From the NCBI GenBank assembly GCA_964504565.1, contig CAZDEY010000001.1, positions 186,001-250,000 on the forward strand: DNA of 64,000 bases, read 5' to 3'. The notes beneath the pieces are model-generated. The model had not been told where the DNA came from. It ran no database searches and saw only the letters and a program-made list of their open reading frames with translations. The position numbers and the translations under genes are program-made. Of the stretch, positions 51,189 through 58,531 are shown piece by piece. The stretch comes from Cesiribacter sp964504565 (GTDB lineage: Bacteria; Bacteroidota; Bacteroidia; Cytophagales; Cyclobacteriaceae). Position 1 is the stretch's first letter; each line of letters opens with the position of its first letter.

Positions 51189-52919
51189 TTAAAACTTCTC
51201 ATAATTTAAATCCAGTTGAAGGCCTAATAATTTTTTACTGTCAGCTTCATCTGACAATCTCAAAACAATATTACTTTCAACAATTGATTGATATTCTTCT
51301 TCGAGCATTTCTTGCTTAAGATTATCTAAACGATCTTGGTTGAGTGAAATTATATATTGATATTCCTTCTCCTCATTAGCTATTCGTAAGAGAGTAGCTA
51401 ATTGTCGAGTATCCATACCATCGGTAATTCTACTGTCATGAAATAAAAACTTAACTTTATGGTTTAGCTGATTTTTAAGTAAAGTCCAATCAAAACAAAA
51501 TATCTTAACTTCATTTACCGCATCACCAGCATCATCTTGAATCTTAGCACTTATATCATATCTAGTTTTATTTTCGCCCTCATTATTTTTAACTACGATA
51601 GCTGACGGCTTGTCAGAATAAAATCTATGAGCAAGATTACTGAATACTGAAAGATTATCATTTCGGATTTCTCGAGTATTTTCTAAGTATTCTCTACTAT
51701 TCTTAGATTCATTTACCATCTCCTGTTGCGTATCTTCAATTTGATTTCTATACTCCTCAATTAATTTTTGGTAATTACGAATCTTTTCTAATTGTTTGTT
51801 ATATTCTCCAAGTTGCTTGTTTAGTTGACTAAATTCGTCTAAGGCACCGTGTGTATTTAAGTATTCAAGCTTTTGATCCTCAGCTTTTCCTAATTTTGTA
51901 ATCTCTCTATTTAATTCAGCTATTTCTAATTCAAAAATTGATTTATCTTCTAATAATTTATTCTGCCTATTATCAAGTAATTTTTTATTGAATTCTTCGA
52001 CTTCCTCTAAGTGCTTCTTAATAGATTCTCCAAGTTGGATTTTTGCATTATTAAAGAACTTTAGCAATCTATCACGAGAAATATCTGGTTCTACTTGTAA
52101 ACTGCGATTAATATTACTGACAATATTTTTTAGCTTAGTTCTCTTATTTCTATGTTCCTTTAATTCCCTAGATATTTTATCTGCATCATTTTTGATTTGA
52201 TCGTAATCTTCAGCGATTTTAAACTGGCGAAGGCTACGATTTAGTGATTTTATTTTTATTTCTAAATCTGCAACTTTTAAATCAAATTCATCTGAATTTT
52301 CTGACCCAAAGAAAGACTTTAAAACATTATCATTTTCAATATTTTTCTTTCTCTCTCTTATCTTATCCAGTTTATCCTTCAAATCTCCTTTATCAAGAAC
52401 TCTTTGAGTGTCTAAACCTAATAATAAAGCATTATTTCTAAGTTGAGAAAGTGGGTTTTTATTCTCCTCATCAATAAATCTATCATAATCAATATAACTG
52501 CCCTTGCTACCTCTTAAAAACCTTGAAATTAATGATCTGAACGTTAAAAATTTGCTAGAAGTAGGGATTTCAAACAATAGCTTAGCCATTCTGTTTTTGT
52601 AATCACTAAGTTTAATTTCTTCGCCTTGAAATATAATATTTTTTTGATCAGAAACTGCTCTAGTAACTGAATAAGGCTTATTTTTTATTTTAAAGCTTAA
52701 TGTAAATTTCCAATCCGCTAACTTATTTTCAAAGTCCCTTGTAGTGCTTGCACCCAAGCAAAAGTGTATTAAATACAAAGCAAGGGATTTACCAACGCTA
52801 TTATATGTTTTTCTATTATCTTCAGCAATTCTTATTGCCGCAACAATTGAGATTCCATTATTATTAAAAGCAATAGATCGAAATGAGCTCTTGTTCGCAG
52901 ATAGCTTAGTTAGCCTCAT
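51189..52919 (-). CDS. ABC-3C system ATPase (DUF2326, SMC/RecN-like)
   Basis: The 576-residue protein has a Walker A at its N-terminus (NSVGKS, G43-K44-S45 in TYNSVGKSLALYLIHFCLG), a long Glu/Lys-rich coiled coil (about residues 180-440) and a C-terminal half-site with the Walker B-like KFLFHDSRITDGMDTRQ (about 490-506), as in DUF2326 ABC ATPases. In ABC-three-component systems this ATPase works with a middle component and a CTD protein, probably sensing nucleic acid or invader structures. It is the last gene of the operon, its start overlapping the middle-component stop by 4 bases. The gene is clearly more AT-rich than the flanking genes, a sign of transfer. Confidence 0.85.
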   Translation of the reverse strand: MRLTKLSANKSSFRSIAFNNNGISIVAAIRIAEDNRKTYNSVGKSLALYLIHFCLGASTTRDFENKLADWKFTLSFKIKNKPYSVTRAVSDQKNIIFQGEEIKLSDYKNRMAKLLFEIPTSSKFLTFRSLISRFLRGSKGSYIDYDRFIDEENKNPLSQLRNNALLLGLDTQRVLDKGDLKDKLDKIRERKKNIENDNVLKSFFGSENSDEFDLKVADLEIKIKSLNRSLRQFKIAEDYDQIKNDADKISRELKEHRNKRTKLKNIVSNINRSLQVEPDISRDRLLKFFNNAKIQLGESIKKHLEEVEEFNKKLLDNRQNKLLEDKSIFELEIAELNREITKLGKAEDQKLEYLNTHGALDEFSQLNKQLGEYNKQLEKIRNYQKLIEEYRNQIEDTQQEMVNESKNSREYLENTREIRNDNLSVFSNLAHRFYSDKPSAIVVKNNEGENKTRYDISAKIQDDAGDAVNEVKIFCFDWTLLKNQLNHKVKFLFHDSRITDGMDTRQLATLLRIANEEKEYQYIISLNQDRLDNLKQEMLEEEYQSIVESNIVLRLSDEADSKKLLGLQLDLNYEKF

Positions 52920-53155
52920 AGAATATAAATTTTATCATCCTTATTTAATTCAATTGCTTCTATGCTGTACAAAAGATTTATCGATAAGATAAAGTTGTCA
53001 AAATCATGATACGCTGGAAATCTTTTTTTAGAAACTTTATTGTACTTATTCCATAATTCATCCACTGTTAAGGGCTTTATTAATAATGATAACAACAATC
53101 CACTTAAGCCTAATAAAGACTGGCTAAATTTTATATGTTTCGAAGGTATAATCAT
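52916..53155 (-). CDS. ABC-3C middle component (MC6-like)
   Basis: The 79-residue protein opens MIIPSKHIKFSQSLLGLSG and continues KPLTVDELWNKYN, AYHDFDNFILSINLLYSI and a short closing strand with NKDDKIYIL. This is the pattern of the ABC-3C middle component 6 family, a small winged-helix-like adaptor linking the ATPase and the CTD protein. It overlaps the preceding gene by one base (TAATG) and the next by four (ATGA), so translation of the three genes is coupled. Confidence 0.82.
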   Translation of the reverse strand: MIIPSKHIKFSQSLLGLSGLLLSLLIKPLTVDELWNKYNKVSKKRFPAYHDFDNFILSINLLYSIEAIELNKDDKIYIL

Positions 53156-54078
53156 TAGGCTACTTCATAAATATCGCAGTATTCGAAATAATGAGCCATT
53201 AATACATCTACTGCATTCAAATAACTTATCTTTTTATTTGGAGACGCTTCATCTCTTATATAGAAAAAAATTTGATCAGACATTTGAGGTAGTCCCTCGA
53301 ATTTGACTTTAGCCTCATTGTAAAGACCCTCAAATTTATTCCTTAGCTCATCTTTTGCAAAATTGCTGTTTAAATCGAAAAAATCGTTAACAACATAAGT
53401 TTGCTGTCTACCAAATCTAAGTATATTGGCTACAGCTTCCGAAATTTTATTAAAGGATATCTTAGCCTCAAAATTAGGATCTGGAGGTATAAGCTCCTTT
53501 GAATATGGCAAATCAAAATTTAATATATAGCTTACAACTTCAGTAAGTATTTTATAATCTACATCGTCTGATATATTAAAGGGATTTGGTATATAGCCTA
53601 TTATATTGATTATTGAATTAGAATCTAGTTTTATGAATATATCTTCAATGTTATATGCTCGGTATAATTCAATATTAAGCAATGAGTTATCCTGTTGTAA
53701 TTGATGAATAGCTGTATAAAGTGAAGGATACACACCTTTATATTTATCATTGACAACATAATAAAACTCCTTGATTTTTTGACCACTTGTATTCCAGTAA
53801 GACTTTAAGCCATTAAAGTCTTCATTTAATTTTTTAACTGCTGTTCCCTCATTGGACGGTAAGCAATTTGGCCCATATACCTGATAGTATTTTCCCAACT
53901 TTGGATTAAACCCATCATTTTTCCTATCTCCATATTTACCTTGAGGTCTGACTGGACAAAAGTCTATGCATTCTGCCTGCAACACATCAACGACTAAATT
54001 CTCAAAAGCTTGAGCATCAGAAGTTAAAATTTTATTTTTAAACAATATTCGAGCTATATAGAGTTCGTCTTTATTCAT
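53155..54078 (-). CDS. ABC-3C effector: REase-like domain plus ABC-3C C-terminal domain
   Basis: The 307-residue protein has an N-terminal restriction-endonuclease-like core: FENLVVDVL (E26), GKYGDRKNDGF (D51, D55) and KYYQVYGP (Q66). The pattern matches the (D/E)-x(n)-D...QxK scheme, but the final Lys is replaced by Tyr68. The C-terminus (QMSDQIFFYIRDEASP, YLNAVDVLMAHYFEYCDIYE) has the ABC-3C CTD signature with a conserved Phe-Glu-x-Cys-Asp-Ile. It is the first gene of the operon. The likely role is nucleic-acid cleavage or binding, switched on through the ATPase; this is inferred from the family. Confidence 0.8.
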   Translation of the reverse strand: MNKDELYIARILFKNKILTSDAQAFENLVVDVLQAECIDFCPVRPQGKYGDRKNDGFNPKLGKYYQVYGPNCLPSNEGTAVKKLNEDFNGLKSYWNTSGQKIKEFYYVVNDKYKGVYPSLYTAIHQLQQDNSLLNIELYRAYNIEDIFIKLDSNSIINIIGYIPNPFNISDDVDYKILTEVVSYILNFDLPYSKELIPPDPNFEAKISFNKISEAVANILRFGRQQTYVVNDFFDLNSNFAKDELRNKFEGLYNEAKVKFEGLPQMSDQIFFYIRDEASPNKKISYLNAVDVLMAHYFEYCDIYEVA

Positions 54079-54150
54079 CCTTTGACAGTATGGATATTTT
54101 ATCTAAGTAGCGATTATAAAAAAGAATTTTTTAAATAACAATAATTTTAC

Positions 54151-55812
54151 TTAAACCACCCACTTCCTCACAAACGCTGCAATCAACAGAAAGCCGGCTA
54201 TCCAGAGGGCCGTGCGGGCCAAGTAGTCGCCGTAGCGGGTATAAAATGTTTCCTCCGTATTAGCCTGTATACTGCCGCGAATTACGGCCGGCTCCCAGTA
54301 TTCGGTACGCTGCAACACATCGCCGCGCTGGTTTATGAAGCCGCTGATGCCGGTGTTGGCGCAGCGGGCTATGCTGCGGCGGTTTTCTATAGCGCGCAGG
54401 CGGGCGTAGGCAAAGTGTTGTTTATGGCCGGCGGTATTGCCCCACCAGGCATCGTTGGTAATAATGAAGATGAAGTCAGCCCCGTTGCGCACAAACTCCG
54501 CCATATAATCGCCGTAAATGCTTTCGTAGCAGATAGAAGGGGCAACGCCGGCTTCTTCTCTATCTTCAAACACGGTGCGTTCGGCCTGGTAGCCAAAGCC
54601 ACCACTGGTACCACCTAAATCAAATAAGGTTTCACTAATAAAGCCTAATACCTGCGGATAGGGCATAATTTCTACGCCCGGAACCAGCTTGCTTTTGTGG
54701 TAGGTAGTATCAAAGCCATCATCACCCAAAAACCAGGCAGTATTAAATACATCATAATGGCCAATATCTTCGCGGTAGCGGGCGGTAGGGGTTTCTTTTA
54801 CTTGGTACCGCTGGTAGGAGGTTAGGCCGGATAGCAAGGACAGCTCCGGGTAGCCCTGCTTAAATTCCTTTATAGTTCTTAGAACGGGGTTACGCGCAAA
54901 GTAGCCCTCTTCGTTAGAGCCGTCAATAGCAGTTTCGGGCCAGAGTAGGTAATCCGTATTGTCGGTTAGTTGCTGCTTGCTCATATCAACAAAGCGCGCC
55001 ACCTGCTGATCGTAGGGTATAAAGTTTTCGGTACCGACAAATTTCTCGGTAAAGGGATCAATATTGGGTTGGAGAACAACAATCTCATGTGCCTCGCCTT
55101 TTTCCTGGTAGGTTGAGTATAAAATTAACCCTACGCCTATTGGCAAAAGAATATACAGCCCGCTAATAATTAACGGACGAATATGAAACCGCCAGCCGCC
55201 GGCAAAAAAAGCAAAATAGATAAGCAAATTGCCTAATAGTACCCACAGCGAACCGCCAAATACCCCGGTCCACTCGTACCACTGCACCCAAACCGGATAC
55301 TGCGCAAAGGCATTGCCCAAGGTTAGCCAGGGCCAGCTTAAATCCCAACTCAGGTGAATATACTCAAAGCTCATCCAGTACAGCACCAGGCTAAAGTAAC
55401 CCAGTAGTTGGCCCTTTTGGTCGGTGCCCAAACGCTGGCGGGTAAAGCGGTACAGGGCCAGCGGAATCATCATAAGGCCGGCATTGGCCAGGTTGGCCAC
55501 TATGCCCCCAATAAGCGTAGAATTACTTACCCACCAGGTGGTTGTTAAATTCCAACCCAAAAGCGTAACGTACCAGTACCAGTTTAGCACCCGGCGCGGG
55601 CGCTTATAACGCTCGGCAGTGGCGTGCTCTTCCATAACAAGTAGCGGCACGAATACGGTAAACAGTAGGGGTGTAAGGGGCATCATGGGCCAAGCCAGCC
55701 AGAAGCAAAGTATGCTTACTGCCGCCAGGCCGGGCATAAACCAGCGGCTATTTTTTGCCTGCCACCACCAGGACGATCTCTCCTTTAGGCGGGTGCTCGT
55801 TGTAGTGCTCAT
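54151..55812 (-). CDS. lnt: Apolipoprotein N-acyltransferase
   Basis: The 553-residue protein has six to eight N-terminal transmembrane helices (residues about 27-245), a nitrilase-like domain with the catalytic Glu-Lys-Cys set (WPETAIDGS, HKSKLVPGVE and PSICYESIYGDYM) and a last transmembrane helix (about 535-552). Lnt N-acylates the lipid-modified Cys of lipoproteins in the inner membrane, which fits the many lipoproteins here. The start at 55812 overlaps rsmI by 65 bases; an ATG at 55737, 11 bases past the rsmI stop, would give a cleaner start and is also possible. Confidence 0.9.
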   Translation of the reverse strand: MSTTTSTRLKERSSWWWQAKNSRWFMPGLAAVSILCFWLAWPMMPLTPLLFTVFVPLLVMEEHATAERYKRPRRVLNWYWYVTLLGWNLTTTWWVSNSTLIGGIVANLANAGLMMIPLALYRFTRQRLGTDQKGQLLGYFSLVLYWMSFEYIHLSWDLSWPWLTLGNAFAQYPVWVQWYEWTGVFGGSLWVLLGNLLIYFAFFAGGWRFHIRPLIISGLYILLPIGVGLILYSTYQEKGEAHEIVVLQPNIDPFTEKFVGTENFIPYDQQVARFVDMSKQQLTDNTDYLLWPETAIDGSNEEGYFARNPVLRTIKEFKQGYPELSLLSGLTSYQRYQVKETPTARYREDIGHYDVFNTAWFLGDDGFDTTYHKSKLVPGVEIMPYPQVLGFISETLFDLGGTSGGFGYQAERTVFEDREEAGVAPSICYESIYGDYMAEFVRNGADFIFIITNDAWWGNTAGHKQHFAYARLRAIENRRSIARCANTGISGFINQRGDVLQRTEYWEPAVIRGSIQANTEETFYTRYGDYLARTALWIAGFLLIAAFVRKWVV

Positions 55813-56428
55813 AAAGTTCTTTTAGGGTGCCGCGGCGGTTTTCTTCGTACAATTTAGTCAGTTCGCGGCTAACGCAGGCCGGCCGGTCATCGCCTAGAAA
55901 CTCAGCCAATTGGCCTAAAGTTTTTACCAAGCGGTGCGGTGATTCGTACAGAATGAACGTGCGTTCTTCCTCAGCTAGTATTTTTAGCCGGGTTTGGCGG
56001 CCTTTTTTATGAGGAAGAAAGCCTTCAAAAACAAACTTATCGGCCGGAAGGGCAGAGTTTACCAGCGCCGGCACAAAGGCAGTAGCCCCGGGCAGGCATT
56101 CCACCTTTATACCGGCCGCTACCGCCGCGCGAACCAGCATAAAACCGGGGTCTGATATAGCAGGGGTGCCAGCATCGGTTATCAGGCCGATTACTGTGCC
56201 ATCTTCCATTTTCTGCACAAATCTATCGGTAGCGGCGTGTTCGTTATGGGCATGAAAACTTTGTAGCGGCTTTTTAATATCGTAGTGCTTCAGCAGTTTG
56301 CCCGAGGTGCGGGTATCTTCAGCCAAAATCAGGTCTACCTCACTGAGAATACGCAGGGCGCGCTGGGTAATATCTTCCAGGTTGCCAATGGGCGTAGGAA
56401 TAAGGTAGAGGTTGGTTGGTTCCGGCAT
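55748..56428 (-). CDS. rsmI: 16S rRNA (cytidine1402-2'-O)-methyltransferase
   Basis: The start at 56428 (MPEPTNLYLIPTPIGNL) begins the family's conserved opening; the 30 upstream codons are not conserved-looking. The 226-residue product has LIPTPIGNLEDITQRAL, LAEDTRTSGKLLKHY, GLITDAGTPAISDPG, FEGFLPHKKGRQTRL and YESPHRLVKTL, the RsmI/YraL signatures. It uses SAM to methylate the ribose of C1402 in the ribosomal decoding centre. It is slightly short of the usual 280-290 residues because the C-terminal domain is missing, as in many Bacteroidota versions. Confidence 0.92.
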   Translation of the reverse strand: MPEPTNLYLIPTPIGNLEDITQRALRILSEVDLILAEDTRTSGKLLKHYDIKKPLQSFHAHNEHAATDRFVQKMEDGTVIGLITDAGTPAISDPGFMLVRAAVAAGIKVECLPGATAFVPALVNSALPADKFVFEGFLPHKKGRQTRLKILAEEERTFILYESPHRLVKTLGQLAEFLGDDRPACVSRELTKLYEENRRGTLKELYEHYNEHPPKGEIVLVVAGKK

Positions 56429-56596
56429 TAGGCAAAGATAGCCATTTTGGTGCCTCGTACCTAGTGGCTGGTGGCTGGTTTTAGTGTCGTGAAGTTGTGA
56501 ATGTGAATGATAGATCAATTTATATCACAGCTGAGGCAGCCTTAAATGCTGGCATTCCCCTCTTGAGAGGGGGAAGGGGGTGTGTGGTAAGGCGAA

Positions 56597-56989
56597 TTAT
56601 TGCGCAGGTCGGTACTTAAAAGCACCTACTTCTATTATCTTTTCAGAAGAATTAAAATTCATACATAAACGTATAAGCAATACCTCCTCTGTTAGATTTT
56701 CAACCAGATAATAGGCTAGGTTTTGGGTGTTTCTGATGTAGAGTTTATCTTCTGACTCTTCCAGATACAATACATTTTGGGCCTTGCCTTTTTTATTAAA
56801 AGTTATGTTCTGAAGATCTAAGGTATCAGATTCCATCTGCCAATAACCGCCTATTTTTGGATTGGCTTCTTCCAGTACCCAGACTTGTTGAATTCTGGCT
56901 TCTATTTCTTCGTCTGAAAGATTGGTGGGGTTAATAGGCAAAGTAGTAAGAATGAAAATGACTAGCAATTGCATAAGCTTAAATATCAA
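56597..56989 (-). CDS. Small exported protein, unknown
   Basis: The 130-residue protein has a signal peptide (hydrophobic residues about 6-17; MQLLVIF at 56974 is an alternative start) and a lipocalin-like arrangement of strands (NITFNKKGKAQNVLYLEESEDKLYI...). No family is recognised. Its start overlaps the stop of the broken lipoprotein gene by 11 bases, so they form a pair. Confidence 0.55.
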   Translation of the reverse strand: MIFKLMQLLVIFILTTLPINPTNLSDEEIEARIQQVWVLEEANPKIGGYWQMESDTLDLQNITFNKKGKAQNVLYLEESEDKLYIRNTQNLAYYLVENLTEEVLLIRLCMNFNSSEKIIEVGAFKYRPAQ

Positions 56990-57485
56990 AAGTCATGAAA
57001 TAAGCTTGATGCTGCGCAGGATCATACCACAAATACCAATAAATATTTCCTTCAACTTTAAAGTAAGGTTTTATTTCTTCAATATGCTTGGTATTCCACC
57101 AGGCATAAGGCAAATTAAATCCACCGCCAAATGTCATATTTGTAGTATCTGGCACAAGTTGTAAGCTATCGATTATCCTCTGATGGGTTTGGTGTTTGCA
57201 AGTAAAGGCTAGATAGTAACTGGCATCTACAACAACTTCATCTGCGTAAGCGTAAAGGCTATCCACATCCTTAGTGGGTTTAAATCCAAAAAATTCGGTA
57301 AACCTTTTTCTATTATATTTTGTGTCAGGTGTGGTATAGTCAAAAGTAGGGAAGTATATGTCTACTTTATCATTTATTTTAGCCTTAACTTGATTGACAA
57401 TTTCATTTTTCTTTTGACGTATTCTATCGCAGCTAGCAATTTATAAGGTAGAGACTAATACAATAAGGCCAATGAGTAGACGCAT
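56979..57485 (-). pseudogene. Lipoprotein gene with stop codon in the signal peptide
   Basis: From the ATG at 57485 the frame reads MRLLIGLIVLVSTL, then TAA (57441-57443), then continues IASCDRIRQKKNEI through to 56979. Without the stop it is a 168-codon lipoprotein with lipobox IASC. The downstream body is open over 150 codons (VDIYFPTFDYTTPD, DASYYLAFTCKHQ, GNIYWYLWYDPAQ) with no other usable start near its beginning. The function is unknown. Sequencing error, recent inactivation or readthrough cannot be separated here. Confidence 0.65.
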
Positions 57486-57549
57486 ACTAATTAGAGATTG
57501 TCAATTATAGACATTAACAATTCTAATATCTAACCTCTAGCTTCTAAAA

Positions 57550-58029
57550 CTAACTCTCGCACAAACCTACCAGATTGTAGGTTTCCAGCACGCGGCCTCT
57601 AACCTCTAGTAGGGCTTGGCCGGTGTTTTTATACGCTTCGTCGGGTTGGTTGGCCAGGCGGTTACCTGGCTGGTAGCGCACTTCTACACTAAGGCTGTCG
57701 TTGCCGAAGCGGCGGTGGGTAGTGCTGTAGCCCTTCTCTAGCGGCAGGGTTAATTGCCGGCCGTTTACGCTAACCACTGCCGACGACTGGGCATCGTGAA
57801 CTATAAGCACCTGCTCTTTGGCCAGTGCGGCCGAATCTAGCGCAAAGGTGCATGTGTTACCCACCAGCGGCATTTTTTGGGCTGAGAAAGCAACTAAATG
57901 AGGAGCTATTTTTTTCTCGGGTTCCACGTAGGTTTCGGCCTTATCGCGGCGCTTACGCTTGGGCGAGGGATCTTGCATGCAGCCGGTAAAAAATGCTGCC
58001 AGTACAATCAAACAAAAAAATCGGTTCAT
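57550..58029 (-). CDS. Lipoprotein, unknown
   Basis: The 159-residue lipoprotein (lipobox FTGC near residue 17) has a basic linker (KRKRRDK) and a compact beta-rich domain with two Cys (GNTCTF and VGLCES at the end). No family is recognised. It precedes nothing on the same transcript except a long gap and follows the pterin dehydratase gene by 5 bases, so the two are probably co-transcribed. Confidence 0.58.
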   Translation of the reverse strand: MNRFFCLIVLAAFFTGCMQDPSPKRKRRDKAETYVEPEKKIAPHLVAFSAQKMPLVGNTCTFALDSAALAKEQVLIVHDAQSSAVVSVNGRQLTLPLEKGYSTTHRRFGNDSLSVEVRYQPGNRLANQPDEAYKNTGQALLEVRGRVLETYNLVGLCES

Positions 58030-58034
58030 ACACC

Positions 58035-58277
58035 TTAAAGTAGTTTATCAATAGCCGCGGCCAGCTTTCGGTCTTTTTCGGTTACCGTATTGCCGGCATC
58101 GTGCGTCGTTAGTTCTACGGAAACGGTATTGTAAACGTTGCTCCAGTTAGGGTGGTGGTTCATTTTTTCGGCCAGTATGGCTACCCGGCTCATAAAGCCC
58201 CAGGCTTCCACAAAATCGGCAAACTTAAACTCGCGGGTTAATCGGTTATTTTCTTCTTTCCAGTTATTGCTAGACAT
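58035..58277 (-). CDS. phhB: 4a-hydroxytetrahydrobiopterin dehydratase (PCD/DCoH)
   Basis: The 80-residue protein has the family signature EKMNHHPNWSNVYNTV and TTHDAGNTVTEKD, with the catalytic His pair in NHHPNW and the THDxG motif. It dehydrates 4a-hydroxy-tetrahydropterin during recycling of the pterin cofactor of aromatic amino-acid hydroxylases; some bacteria also use it in molybdopterin or folate metabolism. Length is slightly below the usual 95-110 residues, lacking part of the N-terminal helix. Confidence 0.88.
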   Translation of the reverse strand: MSSNNWKEENNRLTREFKFADFVEAWGFMSRVAILAEKMNHHPNWSNVYNTVSVELTTHDAGNTVTEKDRKLAAAIDKLL

Positions 58278-58326
58278 GAGATTTGAGATGTTAGATATGA
58301 GACGTAGGACTTAGGACGTAAGATAT

Positions 58327-58527
58327 TAGAATCAAGAGCCAAGAGCCAAGATACTATTTTTGTCTCCCGTCTCCAATCTCATATCTCCCATCTTCCCTAA
58401 AACAAGATAAGCAAAGAATACCAAACCTTATGGTTTGCTTCTTTGCCTATGCTTATCCCTATGTCAAATCTTTAGAATCAAGAGCCAAGATATACTTTCG
58501 TCTCCAATCTTATATCCCCCATCTCAA
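58327..58527. repeat. Direct repeat with enclosed hairpin
   Basis: Two related blocks (58327-58395 and 58470-58527) begin AGAATCAAGAGCCAAGA and continue CGTCTCCAATCT-ATATC-CCCATCT. Between them lies an inverted repeat (58406-58457): GATAAGC with GCTTATC and inner CAAACC/GGTTTG. The whole fills the 254-base gap between the pterin dehydratase and TonB-receptor genes. Confidence 0.55.
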
Positions 58528-58531
58528 CATT

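Noticed and set aside
58327..58527. CRISPR array
   Set aside because: Only two imperfect repeats with a hairpin between them, no constant repeat-spacer pattern and no cas genes.
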